Source: Arenicellales bacterium (GTDB lineage: Bacteria > Pseudomonadota > Gammaproteobacteria > BMS3Bbin11). Taken from it: 49,748 bases of DNA. The position numbers and the translations under genes are program-made. The stretch spans positions 1-49,748 of the forward strand of contig JARFQE010000126.1 of assembly GCA_029287915.1 (NCBI GenBank), given 5' to 3'. Every line of letters starts with the position of its first letter. Within the stretch, counting starts at the first letter, position 1. The notes beneath the pieces were generated by a model. It was not told the DNA's origin and ran no database searches. It was given only the letters and a program-made list of their open reading frames with translations. This document shows positions 18,618-25,894 of this stretch, piece after piece.

Positions 18618-19775
18618 GTGGATGATGAGATTGCTGATAGGCTCTCCACTTTGCATGGTCGCCTGATTAATCAGTTTTCGTTATATTCCGAAAACGATCT
18701 GCGTACACAATATCACCCTGACCTCAGTCAATTGGGCTGGCATCTTGCTCACATCGCCTTTATTGAACAATACTGGCTACGAGAAGTGGTGCTTGGCGAT
18801 GACAGCAGTACAAAAGATTTTCATCAATATTATTTTCCTGAGCTCATTGCCAGGACTGAACGTGGAGGCTTACTAGACATTGCAGACTTCGAGCGGCTGC
18901 AATACCACTTTTCAGATGCAGAAAAATTATGGACAGAGTTATCACGTATTCAATATGAACATCCTCTGTTGAAAAATGATTACCTGGGCTGGTTCCTGAT
19001 TCAGCATGCAGAGCAGCACTATGAAATCATGCATATGGTGCTACATCAAAGAGCAATAAACACAGTCCCTGAGACTCGCTATACAGCGGGACAATTCAAT
19101 GCACTGGATCCTGCTCTGCCAGCGTTGTTCATTGCAGAGGGTGAGTATGAAATGGGTTCAGATGATGTACTGGCCTGTGATAATGAGCAACCTGTGCACG
19201 TAGCGACGCTGCCTGCATTTTTGATTGCTGAGAAACCAGTAACTAATGCTGAATATCTTGGATTTATGCAGCAGGATGCATACCAGCGCCCTGAGTTCTG
19301 GTCTGATCAAGGATGGCAGTGGAAATTACAATCCAGAAGTATTGCACCAGATCACTGGCGGCAGGATGGGAGAGGCAACTGGTATAGTTTATCCCTCGAT
19401 GGCCCGACTGATATCAAAGCGAATGAAGCGGTATTTGGACTTAGCTGGTATGAAGCCGATGCTTTTGCCCGTTATGCAGCTTGCCGGCTGCCACATGAGT
19501 TTGAATGGGAGGCCGCAATGAAAGCTGATTCGATGCTGTTGAAATCGACAGGTCAGGCATGGGAATGGTGTGCCAATACTTTTTTTCCATATACAGGTTT
19601 TCAGGCTTTCCCCTACGAACGATATTCAACGCCCTGGTTTGATAATAAGCATTATATGCTGAAAGGAGCTGGCCCCATGACTGGAAATTCCGTACGCCAG
19701 CCCAGCTTCCGGAATTTCTATAATCCGGACAAGCGTCATATCTTTGCTGGACTAAGGCTGGCTTGCGGCTCATGA
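18618..19775 (+). CDS. egtB: Hercynine oxygenase / sulfoxide synthase EgtB
   Basis: EgtB is a non-haem iron enzyme that joins hercynine to a cysteinyl thiol with O2, giving a sulfoxide. The 385-residue product has an N-terminal DinB-like domain with the iron ligands expected from GWHLAHIAFIEQYW (about 40-53) and the HAEQH motif (HxExH, residues 130-134). The C-terminal FGE/sulfatase-modifying-factor domain contains EYEMGSDD, EKPVTNAEYLGFM, WEWCANTFFPYTGF and RNFYNPDKRHIFAGLRLA. Translation starts at a GTG at 18618, with AGAGA upstream; no in-frame ATG occurs before the conserved domain. It is slightly shorter than the mycobacterial enzyme. Its stop overlaps the start of the next gene (ATGA). 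Confidence 0.94.
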   Translation: MDDEIADRLSTLHGRLINQFSLYSENDLRTQYHPDLSQLGWHLAHIAFIEQYWLREVVLGDDSSTKDFHQYYFPELIARTERGGLLDIADFERLQYHFSDAEKLWTELSRIQYEHPLLKNDYLGWFLIQHAEQHYEIMHMVLHQRAINTVPETRYTAGQFNALDPALPALFIAEGEYEMGSDDVLACDNEQPVHVATLPAFLIAEKPVTNAEYLGFMQQDAYQRPEFWSDQGWQWKLQSRSIAPDHWRQDGRGNWYSLSLDGPTDIKANEAVFGLSWYEADAFARYAACRLPHEFEWEAAMKADSMLLKSTGQAWEWCANTFFPYTGFQAFPYERYSTPWFDNKHYMLKGAGPMTGNSVRQPSFRNFYNPDKRHIFAGLRLACGS

Positions 19776-20290
19776 CAGTACTAACAGGCTTCGACCCCAT
19801 TATTGCAAAGACCTGCAAGGTGTTGATTGTTGGTTCTATGCCAGGGGTAGCTTCCTTGCAGAGACAGCAGTACTATGCCCACCCACGAAATGCTTTCTGG
19901 CCGATCATGGCAGAAATATATGGTATTGAACAGGGTAGTAGCTATCAAGAACGTTGTTCAATACTGTCTGCTAAAGGAGCAGGGTTATGGGATGTGTTAA
20001 AGTCATGCAAGAGGTCTGGTAGCCTGGACTCTAATATTGAATCAGCTTCTGAACAGGCGAACGATTTCGAGAGTTTATTTTCCATAAATCGTTCTATTAG
20101 CGCTGTTTTTTTTAATGGTGGAACTGCTGAACGTTTGTTTAAAAAACATATTCTCAGCTCACAAATGATTAATAACCAGAACCTGTTTTACCGGCGTCTG
20201 CCATCAACCAGTCCTGCTTATGCGTCGATGAAATTTGAGGAAAAGCTTGAGCTATGGCGAACAGCGCTAGTGTTAGCTAACAATGGATAA
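19772..20290 (+). CDS. DNA-deoxyinosine glycosylase (Mug/TDG superfamily)
   Basis: The 172-residue product (start at 19772) belongs to the uracil-DNA glycosylase superfamily. Its GFDPIIAKTCKVLIVGSMPGVASL start and QYYAHPRNAFWPIMAEIYG segment match the hypoxanthine-DNA glycosylase branch, which removes deaminated adenine from DNA. SAVFFNGGTAERLF and RRLPSTSPAYASM complete the family pattern. The ATG overlaps the egtB stop as ATGA, so the gene is translationally coupled to the ergothioneine arm; an ATG three codons earlier is possible. The pairing may reflect shared response to oxidative or nitrosative stress, which is an inference. Its last 14 bases overlap the convergent ABC gene. Confidence 0.9.
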   Translation: MTVLTGFDPIIAKTCKVLIVGSMPGVASLQRQQYYAHPRNAFWPIMAEIYGIEQGSSYQERCSILSAKGAGLWDVLKSCKRSGSLDSNIESASEQANDFESLFSINRSISAVFFNGGTAERLFKKHILSSQMINNQNLFYRRLPSTSPAYASMKFEEKLELWRTALVLANNG

Positions 20291-21053
20291 CTACTCGATC
20301 ATCATTCTGCTGGATTATTTTTAGTCGGCAACCATAAAGTACTTCCAGTCGATCAGTAGTCAGCATCTCATCAACAGTACCAAATTCTGTAGATCCGTCC
20401 GGAAACAACAATAGGGCATGGCTGGTATAGCGCCATGCCTGGTTTATATCCTGCAAAACTACTAGATTAAGCCGTCGATGGTTATCACATAGTAGTTGCA
20501 GAATGTTATTCTGATGTTTCAAATCCAGGTGGTTGGTGGGTTCATCGAAAAGACGGACAGGGGTATTCTGTGTCAGGCAGGCAGCTATCGATACACGCTG
20601 ACGCTCACCTCCTGAAAGGCTTAAAATATCTCTGTCTTCAAAGTCACCCAAATCTACATCATGGAGCGCCTGTCGGGCGATCATGTAGTCAGCAGCAGTC
20701 TCAGTTTGTAAATATGGAATATGCGGATGGCGACCTGATAACACCGTTTCCATTACCGTGGCTGGGAAAGCATCTTCGATATTCTGAAACAGCATGCAAC
20801 GCCGAAGTGCCAGCTCGCGGTGGCGAAGAGATGAGACAGGTTCGCCGCCAAGCAGGATCTCACCAGAGCTAGCAGGTCTCAGACCTGCCAGTGTTTCCAG
20901 CAGGGTCGTTTTGCCTGAGCCATTAGGTCCCAGTACAGACCATGTTTCACCTTCGGACATTGACACAGATAAAGATCGGCAGAGCAATCGGTTTTCGATT
21001 TCAAGTGTCAGATCGATGACGTCCAGGAAAGCAGGGGAAGATGAGGTCGTCAT
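20277..21053 (-). CDS. ABC transporter ATP-binding protein (iron/cobalamin type)
   Basis: The 258-residue product is a single ABC ATPase domain. It has Walker A GPNGSGKTTLL (about 39-49), a Q-loop in CMLFQNIEDAFPATV, the signature LSGGERQRVSIAACL, and Walker B VRLFDEPTNHLDLKHQ. The overall pattern is closest to FecE/BtuD-like importers of metal chelates. No permease or binding protein is encoded next to it, so its partners must be elsewhere. It converges with the glycosylase gene, overlapping it by 14 bases. The substrate cannot be inferred from the sequence. Confidence 0.88.
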   Translation of the reverse strand: MTTSSSPAFLDVIDLTLEIENRLLCRSLSVSMSEGETWSVLGPNGSGKTTLLETLAGLRPASSGEILLGGEPVSSLRHRELALRRCMLFQNIEDAFPATVMETVLSGRHPHIPYLQTETAADYMIARQALHDVDLGDFEDRDILSLSGGERQRVSIAACLTQNTPVRLFDEPTNHLDLKHQNNILQLLCDNHRRLNLVVLQDINQAWRYTSHALLLFPDGSTEFGTVDEMLTTDRLEVLYGCRLKIIQQNDDRVVIHC

Positions 21054-21421
21054 ATGGTTTCAAAGACAGGATGGTGATAGTCAGTCGTGTTCGGCAGGAT
21101 ACTGATCGTGTATGAAAGTTCTGACTTTGTCATCAGCGACATACAATATCATATATGCCATTCAGGAAACGAAATAAATTAAGGGTACATTATGGAGGCA
21201 ATAAATTTGAATGACAAACCTGTCAGAAACGAATCCTGCCATATGCAATAGCTGGACAATGACGGGTCTGGCAAGAAATGTTCCATGCTATCGACTGACT
21301 TACCCGGATTTCGAAGGCGTGCTCGGGACAATTTCAGGTTTGCTAGATGAATACTAATTATTATATATACTTACGTTTTATATTTTACGTAAATTCTAAA
21401 CTGTAAAACGTAAGACTTTCA
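21054..21421. other. Intergenic region with clustered palindromes
   Basis: This 368-base gap lies between the ABC ATPase start and the end of the small membrane protein gene, both on the minus strand. I see no convincing gene. It must contain the ABC gene promoter and holds the TTACGT-type palindrome cluster at 21370-21414. Confidence 0.6.
21370..21414. repeat. TTACGT-type inverted-repeat cluster
   Basis: CTTACGTTTTA (21370-21380) and TAAAACGTAAG (21404-21414) form a perfect 11-base inverted repeat. Between them lies a perfect 10-base palindrome, TTTACGTAAA (21384-21393). The same core therefore occurs three times in 45 bases. It lies just beyond the stop of the small membrane gene, but no T run follows on that strand, so an operator is at least as likely as a terminator. 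Confidence 0.7.
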
Positions 21422-21652
21422 CTATTTATCTTGCAACTGAATCACCCCCAGCCGTATCAGCTTGATGGCGAGCAAGGCCCATGGTGTACCATGAAGCAGC
21501 AGGTCGAAGATATCGATCGGGCGAGATAGAGAGCCACTGAATAGCATGCCCAGTTTTTCCACTATATGAGGCTGTGGGGTAAATGGTGCGAGCCCAAGGG
21601 TCAGTGCAATCGCTATCAGCACCGTGAGCGGCAGTTGGTCTATAAACTTCAT
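21422..21652 (-). CDS. Small membrane protein (often labelled 'RND transporter' in databases)
   Basis: The 76-residue product begins MKFIDQLPLTVLIAIALTLGLAPFTPQPHIVEKLGMLFSG and has two hydrophobic helices (about 7-24 and 50-70) joined by a loop with RPIDIFDLLLHG. I recall very similar short proteins in many proteobacteria that carry a misleading RND transporter name; their role is unknown. The tight conservation of PxPHxVEKLxMLxxG and the complete, correctly sized frame support a real gene. It is divergent from the antitoxin-like gene, 159 bases away. Confidence 0.8.
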   Translation of the reverse strand: MKFIDQLPLTVLIAIALTLGLAPFTPQPHIVEKLGMLFSGSLSRPIDIFDLLLHGTPWALLAIKLIRLGVIQLQDK

Positions 21653-21733
21653 TATTCATGTCTCATTTGTATTCATTGCAAAATTGCCTGTATTTCAGGT
21701 GGTGCACTAATCCGCATATTGTGTATGTGATTT

Positions 21734-21805
21734 ATCCACTGATGTTATGTGGATGATTATACCTGAGGTAAAAAGTCAGATATAATCGGCATCCTTACGA
21801 GGTGG
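21734..21805 (+). promoter_or_regulatory. Promoter and possible operator of the MbcA/ParS-like gene
   Basis: A perfect TATAAT lies at 21781-21786, about 25 bases before the start codon; no good -35 box is visible. Upstream, ATCCAC (21734-21739) and GTGGAT (21749-21754) form an inverted repeat that could bind a dimeric regulator. GAGGTGG at 21799-21805 is a strong ribosome binding site. Confidence 0.45.
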
Positions 21806-21811
21806 TATCCC

Positions 21812-22213
21812 ATGAATGAAGAAACACTAAAACATAGACTTGAATTAACGCAGAGCATAATACGTATGCTCGATCAGTTCGGCCTTGATGCCGAGCAGCA
21901 GATTCGGGTTCTTGGATTCCCTGAAGGAACCCGTACACGTACTCTAAGACAGCATCGCGAGAACAAGCCATTTCCTGATGATGCAGTAATTCAGGAACGT
22001 GTTGGCCTGCTGGCCCATATCAGTGATGCACTTCGAACGACCTATCCGACAAATCCCCAGATGGCGTTATTCTGGATCAAGCAGAAAAACCGTCACCTGG
22101 ATAATGTTAGACCTGTAGAGGTTTTGAGTCGAGGTGGCCGCAATGATTTGATTTCAGTCCTGTCATTACTTGACTGCACTGTTCATTGGGATGTGAGCAG
22201 TCCGACGAAATAA
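21812..22213 (+). CDS. MbcA/ParS/Xre antitoxin-like protein (DUF2384-type), orphan
   Basis: The 133-residue product has an N-terminal helical region (about 1-65) and a C-terminal segment resembling the MbcA/ParS toxin-binding domain: FWIKQKNRHLDNVRPVEVLSRGGRNDLISVLSLLD. In known systems such antitoxins pair with a RES-domain toxin that acts on NAD. Here the next gene is on the opposite strand and is a histidine kinase, and no RES gene is within the window. It may be a solitary regulator or the survivor of a lost pair. A strong GAGGTGG ribosome binding site and a TATAAT box precede it. Confidence 0.7.
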   Translation: MNEETLKHRLELTQSIIRMLDQFGLDAEQQIRVLGFPEGTRTRTLRQHRENKPFPDDAVIQERVGLLAHISDALRTTYPTNPQMALFWIKQKNRHLDNVRPVEVLSRGGRNDLISVLSLLDCTVHWDVSSPTK

Positions 22214-22269
22214 AAATTCTATGTCTCAGGCATTATGGATTACGTCAAGCATAATTCTATTCGTGTTTT

Positions 22270-24453
22270 TTAAGCCAGTGGTAGCTTGATCTCGAACACA
22301 ACCCCATTGTTTGCCTCATTATTCCTTGCCCTGATTGAGCCACCATGTGCATTAACAATCAGTCGCACTATGTGCAAACCCATTCCTAGATGAGATCTAT
22401 CATCTCCTGTCTGGCGCAATGATACCATGGGATCAAATAGTCGTTCCTGCATCCCCTCAGGCAGCGTCTTACCGATATTCATTACCTTTATGATTGCTTG
22501 TTGGTGCCAGACGCTGAGAGATAACGAGATGGGTTGATCCTTCGCGCAAAAATCCATCGCATTATCCAGCAGCTTGTCCATCATTTGCGCGATGTGGTCC
22601 GGGCTTCCCTTAAGAATAACCTGATGCTGGGGAAGCTGCGTGATGAACCCCTGTTTGAATTCAGGGTGGCTCTCTTGATAACCTTCTATGAACATCGATA
22701 ACATTTTATTGAGATTAAATTTCTCATGGTGTTCAGTCGCCAGCGCCTCTTCCAGGTTACCGGCTTCTGTAAGACTTGCCAGCAATGATCCCAGTCTGTT
22801 AACACCATTTCGTGCACGTGACATATATTTACTTAAGCCTATATCAGGATGCTGGGTGCCAAGGTTTTCCAGAGAGGAATTTACAACATTCAGTGGATTA
22901 TTGAGCTCATGGGCAAGCGTGTCAGGCATGCGTTCAAGATACCGCGTGTAATGCGACAGGCGAGCCAGCATTCCTGAAATACTACGTGACAGGTCACCGA
23001 TCTCATCACCTGCTTTTACATCAGGTATCGCATGTTCGTCTCGCAGTCGCCCCTCCGGGTTGATGGCATGTCCACTGGCCTTGCTGAGGCGACGGATACG
23101 TCTGGTCAGCCTCCAGGCAAAGGTCATCAGAGCTGCAGCAACCAATACGAACACAATAACAGTAATGGCGATCAGGTTTTGTAGTAGCTGGCTTTGCAGG
23201 GCGACAACATTATTGCTGCTGCGTTCTACAATAACTGCACCCATGATTTTATCCTCATTCAATATTGGATGTGCAGCCATAAGCAGTTCAGCTTTCTGGT
23301 CGACACTAGAACGCCGGTCGGTAGAGGGTTTCCCCTCAAGCACTTGATAGATTAGCGCTTCATTACGTTTACGTGTGTCATCTGGTAAATCTTTGAATTC
23401 AGAGGCAGGAGATTTGAGGATTTTTCTGAACACCGGGCCAAGCAGTTTATTCATCCACTGCTGTAATGACTTCATGTTTGAACCACTGAGTATACTTGCC
23501 TCATCATCTGCTGTTGACAGATCACCTACAAGTGCGCGAACGTATTTGTTCTTGTCTAGAATCCATATCCTGGTACCAGGCTTGTCCAGACCATGGAGTA
23601 TCCTGTCAATCTCTGGTGAAGGAGTCACTACCCTTCCAAGTTCGGTAGTGTTTTTCGCGGCTGAGGTACCGAGTACTGTCTCCAGCTTTCTATCCTTAAT
23701 GTTGTCGATATCAGCAATGGCCATGGCCAGGCGGGCATCACCGGATACCATGTTTTGTAGTAGTCGAAGTTCTATCGCATAGCCATCTTCCAGAGGCTGG
23801 AAGTAACCGACAATACTGTAAATGGGATCTCCAGTTAACGGGTAGCGCCATTCTTTGTCCATGGCATAGACATCCATACGACCGGATTTTGCGGCAATCA
23901 CGGCATATCTTGTCATCTGGTCGTTGGCATCGCGTAGATAAATTCGCAAATAATCACTGTTATCCAGCCTCCGGTAACTGGGATCACGTAATACGACTTT
24001 GTCATCCTGAACGATGAACAGGGCATAAAGATACCGTCCCCAGCTTCCCAGAACGTGATTAAATGATAAATCGCTTTCCTTGTTTTCCCTGTTTTCCGGG
24101 TTTCTTAAAAGTTTAGGTATCGAGTAATGCCCCGCGCTTTCCGCTAGCGGACCCCAGTCATCAAGCTTACCATCCATTGTTAATGGATGGTCGAGTCTCA
24201 TTACTTGTAGATCACTAATTTCACTTTCAATGTCGGGGACATTGGTTTCAGCGGAAAACAATTCCGGTCGGTCGTGCAGTACAGTTGCAATGGCGCCAGC
24301 GGTCAGCAGCAGAGCTTCCTCCTGACCTTGCAGGGCAAAGGATTTCATTTCCCTTACATATTGATAGCCCATCCACGGAATCAACAGCAGGGTCAGCGTG
24401 ACCAGCAGTAGCTTGTAGCGAATACTTATCCTGATCATTCTGAGTTTCCTCAA
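22270..24453 (-). CDS. pdsS: Sensor histidine kinase, proteobacterial dedicated sortase system type (PdsS)
   Basis: The 727-residue product has an N-terminal membrane helix (KLLLVTLTLLLIPWMGYQYV), a long periplasmic domain (about 40-430), and a second helix (LIAITVIVFVLVAAALMTFAW). A HAMP-like region and a kinase core follow. The phosphorylated His is expected at about residue 515 in LAHELNNPLNVV; the ATPase has DKLLDNAMDFC and HLGMGLHIVRLIVNAHGGS. The N-terminus and the large sensor domain match what I recall of TIGR03785, the kinase of the dedicated sortase system. It overlaps the regulator gene by four bases (ATGA), so they are coupled. The frame is intact. No sortase or LPXTG-type target is present in the window. 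Confidence 0.85.
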   Translation of the reverse strand: MRKLRMIRISIRYKLLLVTLTLLLIPWMGYQYVREMKSFALQGQEEALLLTAGAIATVLHDRPELFSAETNVPDIESEISDLQVMRLDHPLTMDGKLDDWGPLAESAGHYSIPKLLRNPENRENKESDLSFNHVLGSWGRYLYALFIVQDDKVVLRDPSYRRLDNSDYLRIYLRDANDQMTRYAVIAAKSGRMDVYAMDKEWRYPLTGDPIYSIVGYFQPLEDGYAIELRLLQNMVSGDARLAMAIADIDNIKDRKLETVLGTSAAKNTTELGRVVTPSPEIDRILHGLDKPGTRIWILDKNKYVRALVGDLSTADDEASILSGSNMKSLQQWMNKLLGPVFRKILKSPASEFKDLPDDTRKRNEALIYQVLEGKPSTDRRSSVDQKAELLMAAHPILNEDKIMGAVIVERSSNNVVALQSQLLQNLIAITVIVFVLVAAALMTFAWRLTRRIRRLSKASGHAINPEGRLRDEHAIPDVKAGDEIGDLSRSISGMLARLSHYTRYLERMPDTLAHELNNPLNVVNSSLENLGTQHPDIGLSKYMSRARNGVNRLGSLLASLTEAGNLEEALATEHHEKFNLNKMLSMFIEGYQESHPEFKQGFITQLPQHQVILKGSPDHIAQMMDKLLDNAMDFCAKDQPISLSLSVWHQQAIIKVMNIGKTLPEGMQERLFDPMVSLRQTGDDRSHLGMGLHIVRLIVNAHGGSIRARNNEANNGVVFEIKLPLA

Positions 24454-25082
24454 CTCTTCCAGCGGTAGCCAACACCAAAAACGGTTTGAATGGAATCGAA
24501 ATTGCTGTCAATTGCTTTAAACTTGTTGCGAATACGTCGGATGTATCCATTTATCGTGTTGTGTTCTACCAGGCTTTGACGAGTAACCTGCATCATATGA
24601 TCATAGGTACGGACATGGCCGGGGTGTCGAGCCATTGATTCGACCAGCCAGTATTCAGTCAGGGTCAGGTTCAACGGCTGATTCTTCCAGTGTATGGACA
24701 TGCTTTGCTGGTCAACCGTCAGATCACCAAGACGGTAGATCTTGTCAATGGTTTCAGTCTTTGCGCTAAGTGTGTCTACGATTCGAAATAGAGATGAAAC
24801 CCGCACCGCAAGATATTGCAGGTTAACTGGTTTGGTAAGGTAGTCCCATGCATCCAGGCGCAGACCTGATACAGTATCAATATCACTGTCGCGAGCAGTG
24901 AGAAAAATAATTGGCAGATTTTTAGACATGCTGCGTAGCTCACGACAAAGATCAAACCCTCCATCCGGTTCATCTTCCAGCATAATATCCAGAATTGCCA
25001 GATCCGGTAGTGCTTCTTTGAAGCCTTTAAGAGCCTCAGGTCTATTCGGGTATGTAGTTACATCGAAGACATGCTTTTTCAT
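24450..25082 (-). CDS. pdsR: Response regulator of the PdsRS type, N-terminally cut by a stop codon
   Basis: The 210-residue frame encodes most of a receiver domain and a winged-helix OmpR-type DNA-binding domain. The phospho-acceptor Asp is in LAILDIML, followed by LTARDSD and a conserved Lys in YLTKP. The C-terminal half has LTLTEYWLVESMARHPGHVRT and GYIRRIRNKF. DEPDGGFDLCRELRSMSKNLPIIFLTARDSD resembles TIGR03787. The first strand and the acidic pocket (VEDD) of the receiver lie upstream in the same frame but behind a TAA at 25092-25094. GAGG followed by the ATG at 25082 could allow reinitiation, but the product would lack the Mg-binding acids. It is probably impaired or a pseudogene. Confidence 0.8.
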   Translation of the reverse strand: MKKHVFDVTTYPNRPEALKGFKEALPDLAILDIMLEDEPDGGFDLCRELRSMSKNLPIIFLTARDSDIDTVSGLRLDAWDYLTKPVNLQYLAVRVSSLFRIVDTLSAKTETIDKIYRLGDLTVDQQSMSIHWKNQPLNLTLTEYWLVESMARHPGHVRTYDHMMQVTRQSLVEHNTINGYIRRIRNKFKAIDSNFDSIQTVFGVGYRWKS

Positions 25083-25145
25083 CGCATCCTCTTAATTCTC
25101 CCGCTGTTCAGGATCGTCCTCGACGATGGCAATTTTTCTACTCAT
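25083..25145 (-). pseudogene. pdsR: Severed N-terminal segment of pdsR
   Basis: An ATG at 25145 opens the reading MSRKIAIVEDDPEQREN, then a TAA (25092-25094), then EDA, and continues in frame into the 210-residue regulator ORF. The text matches the start of the receiver fold, including the acidic VEDD pocket. A Tyr codon probably stood at the stop (an ENYxDA-type context), so one substitution explains it. With the stop ignored, the protein would be 231 residues, a normal length. Confidence 0.85.
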
Positions 25146-25391
25146 TTAATGCTTGTTCTCCGTGATTGAATGCTCATACTCATTTTGTTTCGCGCGCAAC
25201 AATATATCAGTAATATAGTGATGTCAGCGGTCAGTGAAAAAACCATCTTTTTGCCACATTTACACACTATATTGCCATTCTCTCGAGATTCTGTCGCCAG
25301 TCTGGTTTGCTTTACTATGTCTAACCGTGTGGGCAGCTATTCAGTATGCTGAATTCTACCCGTAAAGTCTTAGATATCAGGAGTAAATATC

Positions 25392-25607
25392 ATGAGCATG
25401 AATGTCTTTGTACCACTAACTGACGAAATCCTGTATGAACATCCTGAGTTATTTGATGGGCTGGTTCCTTATCGATCCGACCTGCCTTGCTTTCATTGGC
25501 TAAAGGATGCAGAAGTCGAGATTGAATATGCCAGTGGACGAAAGGAATTGATCAGCATGCCCGCCAATTCACTAAAAATTGAATCAATCACTGAACACGC
25601 AGCGTAG
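25392..25607 (+). CDS. Small conserved-looking protein of unknown function
   Basis: The 71-residue acidic product reads MSMNVFVPLTDEILYEHPEL at its start and contains LVPYRSDLPCFHWLKDAEVEIEY. I do not recognise a named family. It has no membrane segment or signal peptide. A good ribosome binding site (AGGAG, 8 bases before the ATG) and a terminator-like hairpin about 35 bases after the stop make a real single-gene unit likely. A second ATG two codons in is an alternative start. It lies next to the broken pdsR gene but on the other strand. Confidence 0.7.
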   Translation: MSMNVFVPLTDEILYEHPELFDGLVPYRSDLPCFHWLKDAEVEIEYASGRKELISMPANSLKIESITEHAA

Positions 25608-25642
25608 TCAGTTTCTGTATTTTAAATTTTTCTTCTCTTGTT

Positions 25643-25673
25643 GACGCCTTGCTTCCCTGCAGGCGTCTTTTCT
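25643..25673 (+). terminator. Terminator after the small unknown gene
   Basis: GACGCC (25643-25648) pairs with GGCGTC (25662-25667) around a 13-base loop and is followed by TTTTCTT. The stem is short, so moderate strength is expected. Confidence 0.65.
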
Positions 25674-25894
25674 TGTCAATCACCCGGTAGCACAGTAATA
25701 TTGCCTGCTCATTTTAAATAGCAGGAAAACCTGAGCAGCTCTAGCAGTTCTGGATATGCCTGATTATGATTTAAAAACGGACATATCTGAATAAGAATCG
25801 TGCGTAATAGTCTGGCTATTGCGAAGATACCTTGATGTAGAGATGGCAGGTTCTGGACTCAATATGCTAATTCAAGAATTATTAGGGTGCCCAG

